Positions 7,359-16,863 of a stretch of 64,000 nt of DNA are shown here, one piece after another. This DNA is from Ilumatobacteraceae bacterium (GTDB lineage: Bacteria > Actinomycetota > Acidimicrobiia > Acidimicrobiales > Ilumatobacteraceae), in contig JAGYKR010000008.1 in assembly GCA_018401375.1 (NCBI GenBank), positions 54,105 to 118,104 on the forward strand, in the 5' to 3' direction. The position numbers and the translations under genes were made by a program. The notes beneath the pieces were generated by a model, which saw only the letters and a list, made by a program, of their open reading frames with translations, was not told where the DNA came from and did no database searches. Numbering within the stretch: position 1 is the first letter of the stretch; every line of letters begins with the position of its first letter.

Positions 7359-10050
7359 GTTTGAGAAGTTGTCGGATGACGCTCTCAAAGCCAAGACCAC
7401 CGAGTTCCGCGAGCGTCTCGCTAACGGCTCCACGCTGGATGATCTCGCCGTCGAAGCCTTCGCCGTGACCCGGGAAGCCGCCCGGCGGGTGATCGGCCAA
7501 CGCCATTACGACGTACAGCTCGTTGGTGGTGCAGCCCTGCACTTCGGCATGGTGGCCGAAATGAAGACCGGTGAGGGCAAGACCTTGGTCTCGACGTTGC
7601 CGGCCTATCTCAACGGCCTGTCCGGCAAGGGCGTGCACCTCGTCACCGTTAACGATTATCTGGCCCGCCGTGACGGCGAATGGATGGGTCGGATCCACAC
7701 CTGGCTTGGCCTTGAGGTGGGACTTGTGATCCCGGGCTTCAAAACCTTGCCCCATGAGAAGCGGGCCAGTTACGCCGCCGACATCACCTACGGCACCAAT
7801 AACGAGTTCGGTTTTGACTACCTGCGCGACAACATGGCCCAGAGCACCGCAGAAAAGGTGCAGCGTGGCCATAACTACTGCATCGTGGATGAGGTGGACT
7901 CGATCCTGATCGATGAGGCGCGCACACCGCTGATCATTTCCGGTCGGATCGGCGATGCGGCGCAGCTGTACTACCGCTTTGCTTCGGTGGTGCGTTCGCT
8001 CACCCGAGGGGTGGACTACGAGGTCGAAGAGGACAAGCGGGTTGTGGTCCCCCTCGAGGCCGGAATCGAAAGGGTCGAAGCGGCCCTCGGCGTGGACAAT
8101 TTGTACGACGACGTTCAGCGCAACCTCGTACATCAATTCACCGTCGCCCTGAAAGCCAAAGAGCTCTACCGCCGCGATAAGGACTACATCATCCAAGGCG
8201 GAGAGGTGAAGATCGTGGACGAGTTCACCGGTCGCATCCTCGAAGGTCGCCGTTGGAGTGAGGGCATCCATCAGGCCGTGGAAGCCAAAGAGGGCGTGAA
8301 AATCAAAGAGGAAAACCAGACCCTCGCCACGATCACCCTCCAGAACTACTTCCGGATGTACGACAAGTTGGCGGGGATGACCGGCACGGCCTCCACCGAG
8401 GCGGCTGAGTTGACCGGTACCTACGGACTCGGCGTGGTCCCGATTCCCACCAATAAAGAGCTCGTGCGGATGGACCAACCAGACCTGATCTATCGCTCAG
8501 AGGTAGGCAAATTTAACGCAGTGGTCACCGATATCGAAGAGCGGCACCTAAAGGGCCAGCCCGTGCTGATTGGCACGGTGAGCGTCCAAAAGAGCGAACT
8601 GCTCGCCACCATGCTGCGCGAGCGCCAAATCCCTCACGAGGTACTCAACGCCAAGCAACACACTCGTGAAGCCGAAATCGTCACCCAGGCGGGTCGGATC
8701 GGGGCGGTCACTGTGGCCACCAACATGGCGGGCCGTGGAGTGGACATTTTGCTCGGTGGCAATCCCGAGGGCCTGGCACGAGAGGCCACCCTGCGTGAGG
8801 GGCATTCAGCAGAGGTGATGGTGGATGACTTCACCTTGCCGGTTCCGATTGAGCAGATGCCGGCAGAGTTCCAAGAGGCCCGTACCAAGGCGTTTGCCCG
8901 CTACCACGAGCATCTCGCCCACCTTTCCGCCGAATGTTCCGCTGAGGGCGCCGAGATCCGCGAACTTGGCGGACTGTACGTGATCGGCTCCGAGCGCCAT
9001 GAGAGCCGCCGGATCGACAATCAGTTGCGTGGCCGCGCCGGACGCCAAGGTGATCCGGGAGAGAGCCGGTTTTACCTGTCCCTTGACGATGAGCTGATGA
9101 GACTGTTCGCGACCGGCGCATTGACCTGGGCGATGGGACGCTTCGATGAGGACGAAGCGATCGAAGCCAAGATGGTGACTAAGGCCATTGAGCGGGCACA
9201 GACCACTGTGGAGACCCGCAACGCGGAGATCCGCAAGAACGTGCTCAAGTACGACGAGGTGATGAACGAGCAGCGCAAGGTGATCTATAAGCGTCGCGAT
9301 CAGATCCTTGACGGCGAGGACCTGCGGGCCGCAGCCATGGAATACCTCGAAGAGGCCGTGGAAGCGCTGATCGATTCCCATTGCGCTTCGGTGGCCGATG
9401 ACGAATGGGACCTGGAGGGTTTGGCCAGAGAACTCGCCACTTTCTGGCCCACCGACCTCTCTGAGGCGCAGCTGTTCGATGCTGCCGATACCGATGAGAT
9501 CTTTGAGATCGTCATGGCCGATGCCACCGAGTTTTACGTCCGGCGCGAGGCCGAACTCGGTGAGGAACAGATGCGCGAGGTTGAGCGCCAGGTCATGCTG
9601 CGCATCATCGACCAGCGCTGGCGTGAGCACCTCGAAGAGATGGACTACCTCCAAGAGGGCATCAACCTGCGTGCGATGGGTCAAAAAGATCCCCTCACCG
9701 AATGGCAACGCGAAGGCTTTGAGTTATTCGGGCAGATGATGAAAGCCATCGCGCAGGATTTCGTGCGGTTTGTGATGCATGTGCAGGTGGTGCAGCCAGC
9801 CGCCCCCACCCTTCAGCCCCAGAAGTTCCAGCAGTTCTCTAGCGACAATGCTTCGGCTTCTGGCTTCGATCGGGCGGCGGCCGCTGCGGTGGCAGACGGA
9901 GAGCTCCCCCCGTCGGCGATCGCTGATTACCCGGGCGCTGACGCCCCGCAGACCCCCGTGGTCAAAGACGCCCTCTCCAAGACGCCGCGCAACGCTCCCT
10001 GCCCGTGCGGGTCGGGTAAGAAGTTCAAGCAGTGCCACGGTGTGGGCTGA
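7264..10050 (+). CDS. secA: SecA preprotein translocase ATPase
   Basis: Motor of the Sec pathway, moving unfolded preproteins through SecYEG at the inner membrane. The 928-residue length is normal. Visible features are the Walker A MKTGEGKT (residues 100-107), the DEAD-like VDEVDSILIDEA, the helicase motif GRAGRQGDPGESRFYLS, a long scaffold region, a low-complexity linker and a C-terminal zinc-binding SEC-C motif (CPCGSGKKFKQCH). The start MGILDRILRAGEGKK matches the family. prfB follows after 15 bp, so the two are probably co-transcribed. Confidence 0.97.
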   Translation: MGILDRILRAGEGKKLKALQAMVPDINAWEPEFEKLSDDALKAKTTEFRERLANGSTLDDLAVEAFAVTREAARRVIGQRHYDVQLVGGAALHFGMVAEMKTGEGKTLVSTLPAYLNGLSGKGVHLVTVNDYLARRDGEWMGRIHTWLGLEVGLVIPGFKTLPHEKRASYAADITYGTNNEFGFDYLRDNMAQSTAEKVQRGHNYCIVDEVDSILIDEARTPLIISGRIGDAAQLYYRFASVVRSLTRGVDYEVEEDKRVVVPLEAGIERVEAALGVDNLYDDVQRNLVHQFTVALKAKELYRRDKDYIIQGGEVKIVDEFTGRILEGRRWSEGIHQAVEAKEGVKIKEENQTLATITLQNYFRMYDKLAGMTGTASTEAAELTGTYGLGVVPIPTNKELVRMDQPDLIYRSEVGKFNAVVTDIEERHLKGQPVLIGTVSVQKSELLATMLRERQIPHEVLNAKQHTREAEIVTQAGRIGAVTVATNMAGRGVDILLGGNPEGLAREATLREGHSAEVMVDDFTLPVPIEQMPAEFQEARTKAFARYHEHLAHLSAECSAEGAEIRELGGLYVIGSERHESRRIDNQLRGRAGRQGDPGESRFYLSLDDELMRLFATGALTWAMGRFDEDEAIEAKMVTKAIERAQTTVETRNAEIRKNVLKYDEVMNEQRKVIYKRRDQILDGEDLRAAAMEYLEEAVEALIDSHCASVADDEWDLEGLARELATFWPTDLSEAQLFDAADTDEIFEIVMADATEFYVRREAELGEEQMREVERQVMLRIIDQRWREHLEEMDYLQEGINLRAMGQKDPLTEWQREGFELFGQMMKAIAQDFVRFVMHVQVVQPAAPTLQPQKFQQFSSDNASASGFDRAAAAAVADGELPPSAIADYPGADAPQTPVVKDALSKTPRNAPCPCGSGKKFKQCHGVG

Positions 10051-10065
10051 CCAAAGGATCATCAC

Positions 10066-11163
10066 ATGCGCGATTTTTCTGATGATCTGAAGTCCCTGCG
10101 GACGCGCCTCAGCGAGGCGGAGGTCTACCTCAAAGTGGCCGAGGGTCGTGATCGCCTCGTGGAACTCGAACATGAGGTGGCCGATCCAGATCTGTGGAAC
10201 GACTCGGATCGGGCCAAGCAGGTCAATGCTGACTATTCCAACGTGAAGGGTGATCTCGAGACCTTCGACGCCTTGGCTGCGGCGATCGAGGATGCCGAGG
10301 TGCTCCACGAACTTGCCCGCGAGGAGAACGACGAATCCCAAGAGGGCGACATTGAATCGCAGATTGCGTCGACCGCTCAGAAGTTTGAACAACTTGAGTT
10401 GATCAGCTTGTTCACCGGGCCGCACGACGACCTGGCCTGCATCGTCCAAATCAACGCCAAAGACGGCGGCGTGGACGCCCAGGACTGGAGCGAGGTTCTG
10501 CTGCGGATGTACGAGCGGTGGGCGGAGAAGCGGGGTCTCGACTTTGAGGTGAACGGGGTATCTGAGGGCGCTGAGGCGGGCATCATGTCGGCAGAGTTCA
10601 CCTTGACGGGCCGGTTTGCCTATGGGTTGATGACATCTGAGCGCGGCACCCACCGCCTAGTGCGGATTAGTCCGTTTGATAATCAAGGTCGCCGGCAGAC
10701 GAGCTTTGCGGCAGTGCAGGTGTGGCCGATTCTTCAAAATCCCGAAATCGCGATCGATGAATCCGATATTCGTATGGAGGTCTTTCGGGCGTCTGGTGCC
10801 GGTGGACAGCACATCAACAAAACCTCCTCGGCGGTGCGGTTGATTCACGAGCCCACCGGTCTCGTGGCGAGTTCTCAGGAGGAGCGCAGCCAACTCCAGA
10901 ACCGCGAGCGTGCGATGGGCCGTTTGACGGCGATGCTCGCAGCCAAGATTGAAGAGGAACGGGCCGCCGAACTTGACGCGATTGCTGGCAAGCAGGCCCA
11001 GGTGGGCTGGGGAAGTCAGATTCGCAGCTATGTGTTGCAGCCCTACCAGATGGTCAAGGACCTGCGTACCGAACACGAATCGGGCAATGTGGCCGCCATT
11101 TTGGACGGGGAGATCGACGAGTTCATCGAGGCGTATTTGCGGTGGCGGCGCGCCAGTGAGTGA
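10066..11163 (+). CDS. prfB: Peptide chain release factor 2
   Basis: Class I release factor reading UGA and UAA. The GGQ peptidyl-tRNA hydrolysis motif is at residues 246-248 (SGAGGQHINKTSSAVRL) and the RF2-specific SPF codon-recognition tripeptide at 202-204. The 365-residue frame is continuous. The in-frame UGA and +1 shift that autoregulates RF2 in many bacteria is absent, since the N-terminus MRDFSDDLKSLRTRLSEAE reads straight through. ftsE starts 57 bp downstream, the usual actinobacterial order. Confidence 0.96.
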   Translation: MRDFSDDLKSLRTRLSEAEVYLKVAEGRDRLVELEHEVADPDLWNDSDRAKQVNADYSNVKGDLETFDALAAAIEDAEVLHELAREENDESQEGDIESQIASTAQKFEQLELISLFTGPHDDLACIVQINAKDGGVDAQDWSEVLLRMYERWAEKRGLDFEVNGVSEGAEAGIMSAEFTLTGRFAYGLMTSERGTHRLVRISPFDNQGRRQTSFAAVQVWPILQNPEIAIDESDIRMEVFRASGAGGQHINKTSSAVRLIHEPTGLVASSQEERSQLQNRERAMGRLTAMLAAKIEEERAAELDAIAGKQAQVGWGSQIRSYVLQPYQMVKDLRTEHESGNVAAILDGEIDEFIEAYLRWRRASE

Positions 11164-11220
11164 GTCCTCGGCCGCGGTAATGTGTCTGGCTGCGGGCGCT
11201 GATCCGCCCTGGTTTTCACC

Positions 11221-11898
11221 ATGATTCGGCTCGATAACGTCACCAAGTCCTATGCGGCCGATTCGGTTGCGGTTCGTGACGCCTCCTTTGAGGTGGAAAA
11301 GGGCGAGTTCGTGTTTCTCGTTGGTCCGTCGGGTTCGGGCAAGAGCACGCTGTTGCGTTTGTTAAACCGTGAGGAACGTCCCGAACGTGGCGAGGTTTGG
11401 GTGGCGGGCCGCAACATTGTGGAGATGCCGCCGAGTCGAGTGCCGTATCTGCGGCGCAATATCGGCAATGTATTTCAGGACTACAAGCTGCTCCCTAACA
11501 AGACCGTGTTCGAAAATGTCGCGTTTGCCCAAGAGGTCATCGGCAAACCCAAGCATGAGATCCGTCAACAGGTTCCAACAGTGCTTGAACTGGTGGGGCT
11601 GTCAGGAAAAGAGGAGCGGTTCCCGCACCAGCTGTCCGGTGGTGAGCAACAGCGCGTTTCGGTGGCCCGAGCGTTTGTGAATCGCCCGTTGATTCTGTTG
11701 GCCGATGAGCCCACCGGAAACTTGGACCCAGCCACAGGCGAGGGGATCATGCGTTTGTTGGACCGGATCAATCGCACGGGCACCACGGTGTTGATGGCCA
11801 CCCATGACCAACGGATCGTGAACACGATGCGCAAACGCGTGATCCAACTCGACCGGGGCGTGATCGTTCGCGATCAGGCCCGCGGGGTGTACGACTGA
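11221..11898 (+). CDS. ftsE: FtsE cell-division ABC ATPase
   Basis: ATP-binding subunit of the FtsEX complex, which couples divisome activity to cell-wall hydrolase activation. The 225 residues contain Walker [10 protein letters not shown], the Q-loop region with VFQDYKLL, the ABC signature LSGGEQQR and Walker [14 protein letters not shown]. The length and the [11 protein letters not shown] start are typical. It is followed at once by ftsX. Confidence 0.96.
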   Translation: MIRLDNVTKSYAADSVAVRDASFEVEKGEFVFLVGPSGSGKSTLLRLLNREERPERGEVWVAGRNIVEMPPSRVPYLRRNIGNVFQDYKLLPNKTVFENVAFAQEVIGKPKHEIRQQVPTVLELVGLSGKEERFPHQLSGGEQQRVSVARAFVNRPLILLADEPTGNLDPATGEGIMRLLDRINRTGTTVLMATHDQRIVNTMRKRVIQLDRGVIVRDQARGVYD

Positions 11899-11925
11899 TG
11901 GGTTTTTTGTGATGGGGTTCTTGTG

Positions 11926-12834
11926 ATGTGGTCACGAGTCGCGTACACCTTGCGTGAGACCTGGGCGAGCTCCCAACGCAATGTGACCTTGACTGTTGCT
12001 GCGATCATCACTTCGGCGGTGTCGCTGTTGATCTTCGGTCTGACGCTGCTGATCCAGCACGGCTTCGACAACCTGCTCTCCAAGTGGGAGGGCGGGGTGG
12101 AGATGATCGTGTTCATGCAAGCCGGCGCCACCGATGAACAACGGTCGGTGGTGGAGTCTGCCCTTAACCAGCAGCGTGGCGTGGTAGTGGACTCGTGGCG
12201 TTACTGCGATGTGGCCTGCTCGCTTGCTGAAGCGGAGCGGTTGTTTGCGGGAGATCCGGTGACCTTGGATCTGTTGACTGAGGCCAACATCCCTACGCAG
12301 TTCAAGGTAGTGCCCGCCGAGGGGACGACGGTGCAGACCCTGCGTGCTTTGAAGGCGGACTATCAGCGAGGTCTGCCCAACGTGTTGTCGGTGGAACTGG
12401 CCGAAGAACAGCTGGATCTGATTGGCCGATTACAAAGCTTTGTTGGTTTGTACACCACCGGGATGTGGATCTCGTTGATGTTGGCGGCCACCTTGTTGAT
12501 CTGGAACACGATCCGCACCGCGATGTTTGCGCGTCGGCGCGAGATTGAGGTGATGAAACTTGTGGGTGCCACCGACTGGTTCATCCGGATTCCGTTCATG
12601 CTCGAAGGCCTCTTCCAAGGTGTGCTCGGAGGCCTGGCGGCCTGCGGTGCTTTGTGGTTTATCAATGGTCGGTGGGCGGCGGGGGTGGCGGAGTTCCCCG
12701 TGGATTCCGGGTTCGCCGCACTGGTGGTGACCGGGAACTATTTGAGTGTGGTGATGGCCATCGTGCTGGTATTTGGCGCGGTGGTGGGAACGGTCGGTTC
12801 GGGTATCGCAGCTTCCCGCTTCCTCAATATCTGA
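11926..12834 (+). CDS. ftsX: FtsX cell-division ABC permease-like protein
   Basis: Membrane subunit of FtsEX. About 302 residues: an N-terminal membrane segment, a large extracellular domain (roughly residues 45-160, with EMIVFMQAGATDEQRSVVESAL), then three membrane segments in the C-terminal half with the conserved RRREIEVMKLVGATDWFIR loop. The start may be GTG 11923 or the adjacent ATG 11926. The leader repeats the words gatgggtt and ttgtgatg, probably by chance. smpB, which commonly follows ftsX in actinobacteria, is not present here. Confidence 0.94.
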   Translation: MWSRVAYTLRETWASSQRNVTLTVAAIITSAVSLLIFGLTLLIQHGFDNLLSKWEGGVEMIVFMQAGATDEQRSVVESALNQQRGVVVDSWRYCDVACSLAEAERLFAGDPVTLDLLTEANIPTQFKVVPAEGTTVQTLRALKADYQRGLPNVLSVELAEEQLDLIGRLQSFVGLYTTGMWISLMLAATLLIWNTIRTAMFARRREIEVMKLVGATDWFIRIPFMLEGLFQGVLGGLAACGALWFINGRWAAGVAEFPVDSGFAALVVTGNYLSVVMAIVLVFGAVVGTVGSGIAASRFLNI

Positions 12835-12856
12835 GCCCGCTGGCTACCGTGACCAC

Positions 12857-13723
12857 GTGACCGATCGCGACTATTCCCAGATCCTGTACTCGGTGGCCGA
12901 CAACGTGGCCACGATCACTCTGAACCGGCCAGACAAACTCAATGCGTTCACCGGGACAATGATGAACGAGTTGATCGACGCTTTCGATCAGGTGGATGCC
13001 GATGACGATGTGCGGGCCGTGGTGGTGACCGGGGCCGGCCGTGGATTCTGTGCGGGAGCGGACCTCTCCAGCGGGGGAGAGACCTTCTCGCGCGGTGGAT
13101 CTGACATCCAAACTGCGGCCGGTGTACCCCGAGACGGCGGTGGCATGGTGTCGCTACGAATCTTTGAGTGTACGAAGCCGGTGATCGGGGCGATCAATGG
13201 TCCGGCCGTGGGTGTTGGGGTCACAATGACCTTGCCGATGGATATCCGGATGGCCAGCACCGAGTCCAAATTTGGTTTGGTGTTCGCCCGACGCGGCATC
13301 GTGCCTGAGGCCTGTTCCAGTTATTTCCTGCCGCGGTTGGTCGGGATATCCCAGGCCGCTGAATGGTGCTACTCGGGTCGGGTGTTCCCAGCTACGGAAG
13401 CACTTGAGGGCGGTCTCGTCCGCAGTGTTCATGCGCCTGAGGACCTGTTGCCAGCGGCCTATGAGCTAGCCGCACAGTTTGTGGATGGTCCGTCCCCCGT
13501 GTCGGTGGCGTTGCCCCGCCGCATGTTGTGGCGGATGCTCGGCGCCCAACACCCCATGGAAGCTCATCGGGTGGACAGCCGAGGCATCAAGGCTCGTGGA
13601 GCAAGCGGAGACTCAGCGGAGGGCGTGATGAGTTTTCTCGAAAAGCGCCCAGCGGTGTTCCCTGATCGCGTCAGCGACGGATTACCCGATATCTTCCCGG
13701 GCTGGGTGGATCCCGAGTTCTGA
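12857..13723 (+). CDS. Enoyl-CoA hydratase/isomerase family protein
   Basis: Crotonase-fold enzyme of 288 residues. The N-terminal ATITLNRPDKLNAF, the oxyanion-hole region GAGRGFCAGADLSSGG and the second loop KPVIGAINGPAVGVGVTM are clear. The sequence GIVPEACSSYFLPRLVG is typical of actinobacterial paralogues. The reaction is likely hydration or isomerisation of an enoyl-CoA in fatty-acid degradation, but the substrate is not determinable. The GTG at 12857 is chosen because the frame extends back into ftsX and VTDRDYSQILYSVADNVATI gives a normal start. Confidence 0.88.
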   Translation: MTDRDYSQILYSVADNVATITLNRPDKLNAFTGTMMNELIDAFDQVDADDDVRAVVVTGAGRGFCAGADLSSGGETFSRGGSDIQTAAGVPRDGGGMVSLRIFECTKPVIGAINGPAVGVGVTMTLPMDIRMASTESKFGLVFARRGIVPEACSSYFLPRLVGISQAAEWCYSGRVFPATEALEGGLVRSVHAPEDLLPAAYELAAQFVDGPSPVSVALPRRMLWRMLGAQHPMEAHRVDSRGIKARGASGDSAEGVMSFLEKRPAVFPDRVSDGLPDIFPGWVDPEF

Positions 13724-13852
13724 TCGGACCGGTCACACCGAGTGTGTCCACTGACACGTGGCTTCAGGGACATCCCAAGGGAATGTTCTCGGGTCTCACC
13801 TGTTACACATTGAGTCAGAGATGCCGAATAGCTCCGAAAGGCTCGGAGCGTC

Positions 13853-14065
13853 ATGATGGAGAAGAAGACAATGACAACCCTGCAAATGGAATCCCTTGAG
13901 AGCGGAGATGTTCTTGAGATCCCCGGTGAGACTGAGCCGATGACCGTACTTGTGCTGCTCGCCACCGAGACCGCTGTGATCCTTGATGCCTGTGATGGTT
14001 CCACCCCCTTTGTGATCCGTCGTGAGGATCTGGTGGAGTACCGCCGGTTCCAACCCGAGTTCTGA
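13853..14065 (+). CDS. Small hypothetical protein (70 aa)
   Basis: A 70-residue protein with no recognisable family. It is acidic and beta-rich in appearance (MTVLVLLATETAVILDACDG, then FVIRREDLVEYRRFQPEF). The start could be ATG 13853, 13856 or 13871; MTTLQMESLESGDVLEI would be a natural N-terminus. It has its own 129 bp leader after the hydratase gene and ends 34 bp before the truncated haemoglobin, so it may be the first gene of the haemoglobin-ABC transporter run. Confidence 0.6.
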   Translation: MMEKKTMTTLQMESLESGDVLEIPGETEPMTVLVLLATETAVILDACDGSTPFVIRREDLVEYRRFQPEF

Positions 14066-14099
14066 TCAGCCCCCTCTCATTGAGCCCTGTGCCTCAGAG

Positions 14100-14516
14100 A
14101 TGACTGCCGCCCCATCGGACAGCCTGTTCGATCGCGTAGGTGGCATGACCTTTTTCCAACGGTTGGTGGAGGTGTTCTATGAGGGTGTGGCCACCGATGA
14201 GGTGTTGCTCCCCCTCTACCCAGAACAATCGGATCTCACGGGGGCGCGCGAGCGTCTTTATCTGTTCCTGGCCCAATACTGGGGCGGGCCAACCGACTAC
14301 ATGGAGCTCAGAGGACATCCTCGGCTGCGAATGAGGCATATGCCCTTCGTGATCGGCGCGTTAGAGCGTGATCGGTGGCTCATCCACATGGCCACCGCCG
14401 TGGAAACGGTTACCGAAGATCCTGAGATCCGAGCCGAGCTAATGGCGTATTTCGTGCCGGCAGCGGAGCACCTCCGCAACGACACCGGACTCCCGATCAG
14501 CAGTCCGAAGACATGA
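14100..14516 (+). CDS. glbO: Truncated haemoglobin, group II (HbO)
   Basis: Haem protein of 138 residues with the 2/2 globin fold. The N-terminal DRVGGMTFFQRLVEVFYEGV (helices A/B), LYLFLAQYWGGP, HPRLRMRHMPF (proximal His region) and the group II tryptophan in RDRWLIHM are all present. Group II globins bind oxygen and are linked with respiration and redox protection. The ATG at 14100 is preferred, since upstream codons overlap the small gene. The stop overlaps the ATG of the ABC ATPase by 4 bp (ATGA), giving translational coupling. Confidence 0.9.
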   Translation: MTAAPSDSLFDRVGGMTFFQRLVEVFYEGVATDEVLLPLYPEQSDLTGARERLYLFLAQYWGGPTDYMELRGHPRLRMRHMPFVIGALERDRWLIHMATAVETVTEDPEIRAELMAYFVPAAEHLRNDTGLPISSPKT

Positions 14517-15478
14517 GTGTGTCCGAGCCGATGTCGCCGATAGTGGTGCGGGGTCTGCGCAAGGAGTACCGCTCAAAGGATTCATCTGCATCTGGCACTG
14601 TTGTGGCCGTAGATGGCTTGGATCTGGACGTCGCGGCCGGCGAGGTGTATGCGCTGCTCGGCCACAATGGGGCGGGCAAGACCACGGCGATCGAGATCCT
14701 CGAGGGCCATCGCATGCGCACATCTGGTGAGGTGAAAGTGCTCGGCGTGGACCCCGGCGATGGTGGAAGGGATCTGCGGGACCGGATCGGTGTGGTGTTG
14801 CAGACCTCGGGTGTGGAGCCGGAACTGTCGGTGGCCGAGGTCCTCGAGATCGCCCGCCGCAGTTATAGATCTCCACGCTCCACCTCCGAGGTGATCGATG
14901 TGATCGGGCTGAACGACAAGGCTGATCAGCGCGTCGGGTCACTATCGGGCGGACAGGCCCGACGCGTCGCTCTCGGTCTCGGGATCATCGGCCGTCCGGA
15001 GTTGTTGTTTCTCGATGAGCCGACCACCGGTTTTGATCCGGTGGCGCGTCGCAGCTTTTGGGATCTGATCTCCAGATTGGCAGCCGAGGGAACCACCGTG
15101 TTGTTAACCACCCATTACCTCGACGAGGCGGAACATCTTGCCGATCGGGTCGGGGTGATGGCCGACGGTCGCTTAATCGCCGAGGGGACACCAGCGGATC
15201 TGATCAGGTCCTTTGGCGGGTCCACCGTGCGTTTTAGCCTGCCCGAGAGTGAGGCGGTCACGTGGTCGGAGGTTCTGCAGGGCGAGATCGCCGCACAGGT
15301 GTCGGGCACGGTGACCGTGACGGCCTCTGGTCGGGTGGAGATCTCTTCGTCTTCACCAACCTCGGACCTGTCGGTGGTGACGGCCTGGGCGGTATCGCGA
15401 CGAGTGGAACTTCCTGATCTCGAGGTGGTTCGATCGAGCCTCGAAGACGTGTTCATCCGTCTTGGGCAGGACCGCTGA
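14513..15478 (+). CDS. ABC transporter ATP-binding protein (ABC-2/DrrA type)
   Basis: A 321-residue ATPase with Walker A GHNGAGKTT, signature LSGGQARR, Walker B LLFLDEPTTGFDP and the H-loop TTHYLDEAEHLADRVGVM. The C-terminal extension of ~90 residues is the regulatory part seen in DrrA-type exporters. The substrate is unknown. It starts inside the haemoglobin stop codon and ends on the base where the permease ATG begins, so globin, ATPase and permease form one coupled operon. Confidence 0.92.
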   Translation: MSVSEPMSPIVVRGLRKEYRSKDSSASGTVVAVDGLDLDVAAGEVYALLGHNGAGKTTAIEILEGHRMRTSGEVKVLGVDPGDGGRDLRDRIGVVLQTSGVEPELSVAEVLEIARRSYRSPRSTSEVIDVIGLNDKADQRVGSLSGGQARRVALGLGIIGRPELLFLDEPTTGFDPVARRSFWDLISRLAAEGTTVLLTTHYLDEAEHLADRVGVMADGRLIAEGTPADLIRSFGGSTVRFSLPESEAVTWSEVLQGEIAAQVSGTVTVTASGRVEISSSSPTSDLSVVTAWAVSRRVELPDLEVVRSSLEDVFIRLGQDR

Positions 15479-16341
15479 TGATGAGGTCTACCGGTGAGAC
15501 GGAGGCGAGATGGCCAGGATCGGCGGGTCTGTTGTTGGCTCAGACCGGTTATCAGTTGAAGTTGTTTTACCGGGTCCCTGCGGCGATGTTCTTCACGCTC
15601 GCGTTGCCTCTCGTGATGTTGATTCTGCTCAATGCGGTGTTCGGGTCCGACACCGTCGGTGAGGGGAGCGAGTCTCAAATGTGGCCGACGCGGCAGTTTT
15701 ACACAGCGGGTCTGGCTGTGTTCGCGGCGGTCACAGCCACCTACACAAACCTCGCCAATATGATCCCGATCCGTCGTGACGAGGGAGTGTTGAAGCGCTG
15801 GCGCAGCACGCCGTTACCCACGTGGATCTATGTGGGGGGAGCGATCTGTTCCTCGGTGATTTTGGCGGCCTTCAACGTGATCGTCATGTTGACCCTCGGC
15901 GTGGTGGCCTACGGACTGGAGATCGATGCGGTGAAGATCCCCGCAGCGATCGTGACGTTGGCGGTGGGGATCGCCTCGTTCGCAGCCCTCGGTATGGCGG
16001 TGGCCGCTGTGGTGCCCACGGCCAGTGCGGCTTCGGCAGTGGCCAATGCCACGGTGCTGCCGCTCGCGTTTGTTTCCAATGTGTTCCTCTCTGTGGACGG
16101 CGCGCCACGGTGGGTCCAACTGCTCGGTGATGCATTTCCGCTCAAGGCTTTCGCCAGCGCGTTCCAAGACACCTTTAATCCGACAATCGCCGGAGCCGCA
16201 TGGGCGCCGGGCAGACTCGGATTTATCGCCTTATGGGGCGTGGTTGGCGCAGTGGTGGCCGTGACGCAGTTCCGATGGGAACCATCTGGCAGCGGTGGAC
16301 GTCGGTCACGGCGGCGCAGCGCCGCTGAGTCCAGCGACTGA
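15478..16341 (+). CDS. ABC-2 type transporter permease
   Basis: A 287-residue membrane protein with about six hydrophobic segments. It has the ABC-2 pattern: LLLAQTGYQLKLFYRVPAAMFF, then IRRDEGVLKRWRSTPLPTW, then VFLSVDGAPRWVQLLGDAFPLKAF before the last segments. It pairs with the ATPase immediately upstream (1 bp overlap). Export of a lipid, drug or other amphiphile is the likely role; the cargo cannot be told. The C-terminus is Ser/Arg-rich. Confidence 0.92.
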   Translation: MMRSTGETEARWPGSAGLLLAQTGYQLKLFYRVPAAMFFTLALPLVMLILLNAVFGSDTVGEGSESQMWPTRQFYTAGLAVFAAVTATYTNLANMIPIRRDEGVLKRWRSTPLPTWIYVGGAICSSVILAAFNVIVMLTLGVVAYGLEIDAVKIPAAIVTLAVGIASFAALGMAVAAVVPTASAASAVANATVLPLAFVSNVFLSVDGAPRWVQLLGDAFPLKAFASAFQDTFNPTIAGAAWAPGRLGFIALWGVVGAVVAVTQFRWEPSGSGGRRSRRRSAAESSD

Positions 16342-16371
16342 GTGTGCGCACAGTGGTGTGCTGGTCGTGGC

Positions 16372-16863
16372 TCAGGCAGTGCCAGCGAGGATCTCACGGA
16401 GATGCGGCCAGGCCGCCGCAAAGCCGGCGTGCACGGCTAGTGCGTCCACCTCATCAGTGGTGAACCAGCCGACCGCATCGGTTTCAAAGTTGATCGAATC
16501 CCCGAAGGTCTCGCTGACCTCCACGACCACGGTGGTGTAATGCCATTCCGGGCAGGGCTCAAACACCCACGCGCCGCGCAGCACATGATCGGTAGGGATT
16601 TCGCCCACCTCTTCTGAGGCCTCCCGCAACGCACCCTCGAGCGGTGTTTCGCCGAGGTCCAGAGCGCCCCCGGCACAGGACCAGGTGCCGCCCTCATGTG
16701 AGAAAGCTGATCGCTTTTGGAGCATGACCCGCAGGCCACCATCGGGGGAACGATGCATAAACACCACGCCGGCGGCCCCGTAGAGCCCCCACCGGATATG
16801 GCCATCGCTGCAACGAAGAAATCCGTCACCACTCGCACGGGCGCCAGACTGCGGAGTGTTCAT
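16372..16863 (-). CDS. NUDIX hydrolase
   Basis: 163 residues with a full Nudix box at 66-89 (GALDLGE...REASEEVGEI) and the preceding strand pattern AGVVFMHRSPDGGLRVMLQKRS. The substrate is unknown. Its ATG overlaps the purU stop by 4 bp, making it the last gene of the menB-methylase-purU run. It converges on the ABC permease gene with a 30 bp gap. Confidence 0.88.
   Translation of the reverse strand: MNTPQSGARASGDGFLRCSDGHIRWGLYGAAGVVFMHRSPDGGLRVMLQKRSAFSHEGGTWSCAGGALDLGETPLEGALREASEEVGEIPTDHVLRGAWVFEPCPEWHYTTVVVEVSETFGDSINFETDAVGWFTTDEVDALAVHAGFAAAWPHLREILAGTA

Noticed and set aside
10066..10200. Programmed frameshift in prfB
   Set aside because: The N-terminal frame is continuous with no in-frame UGA; the classical site is absent.
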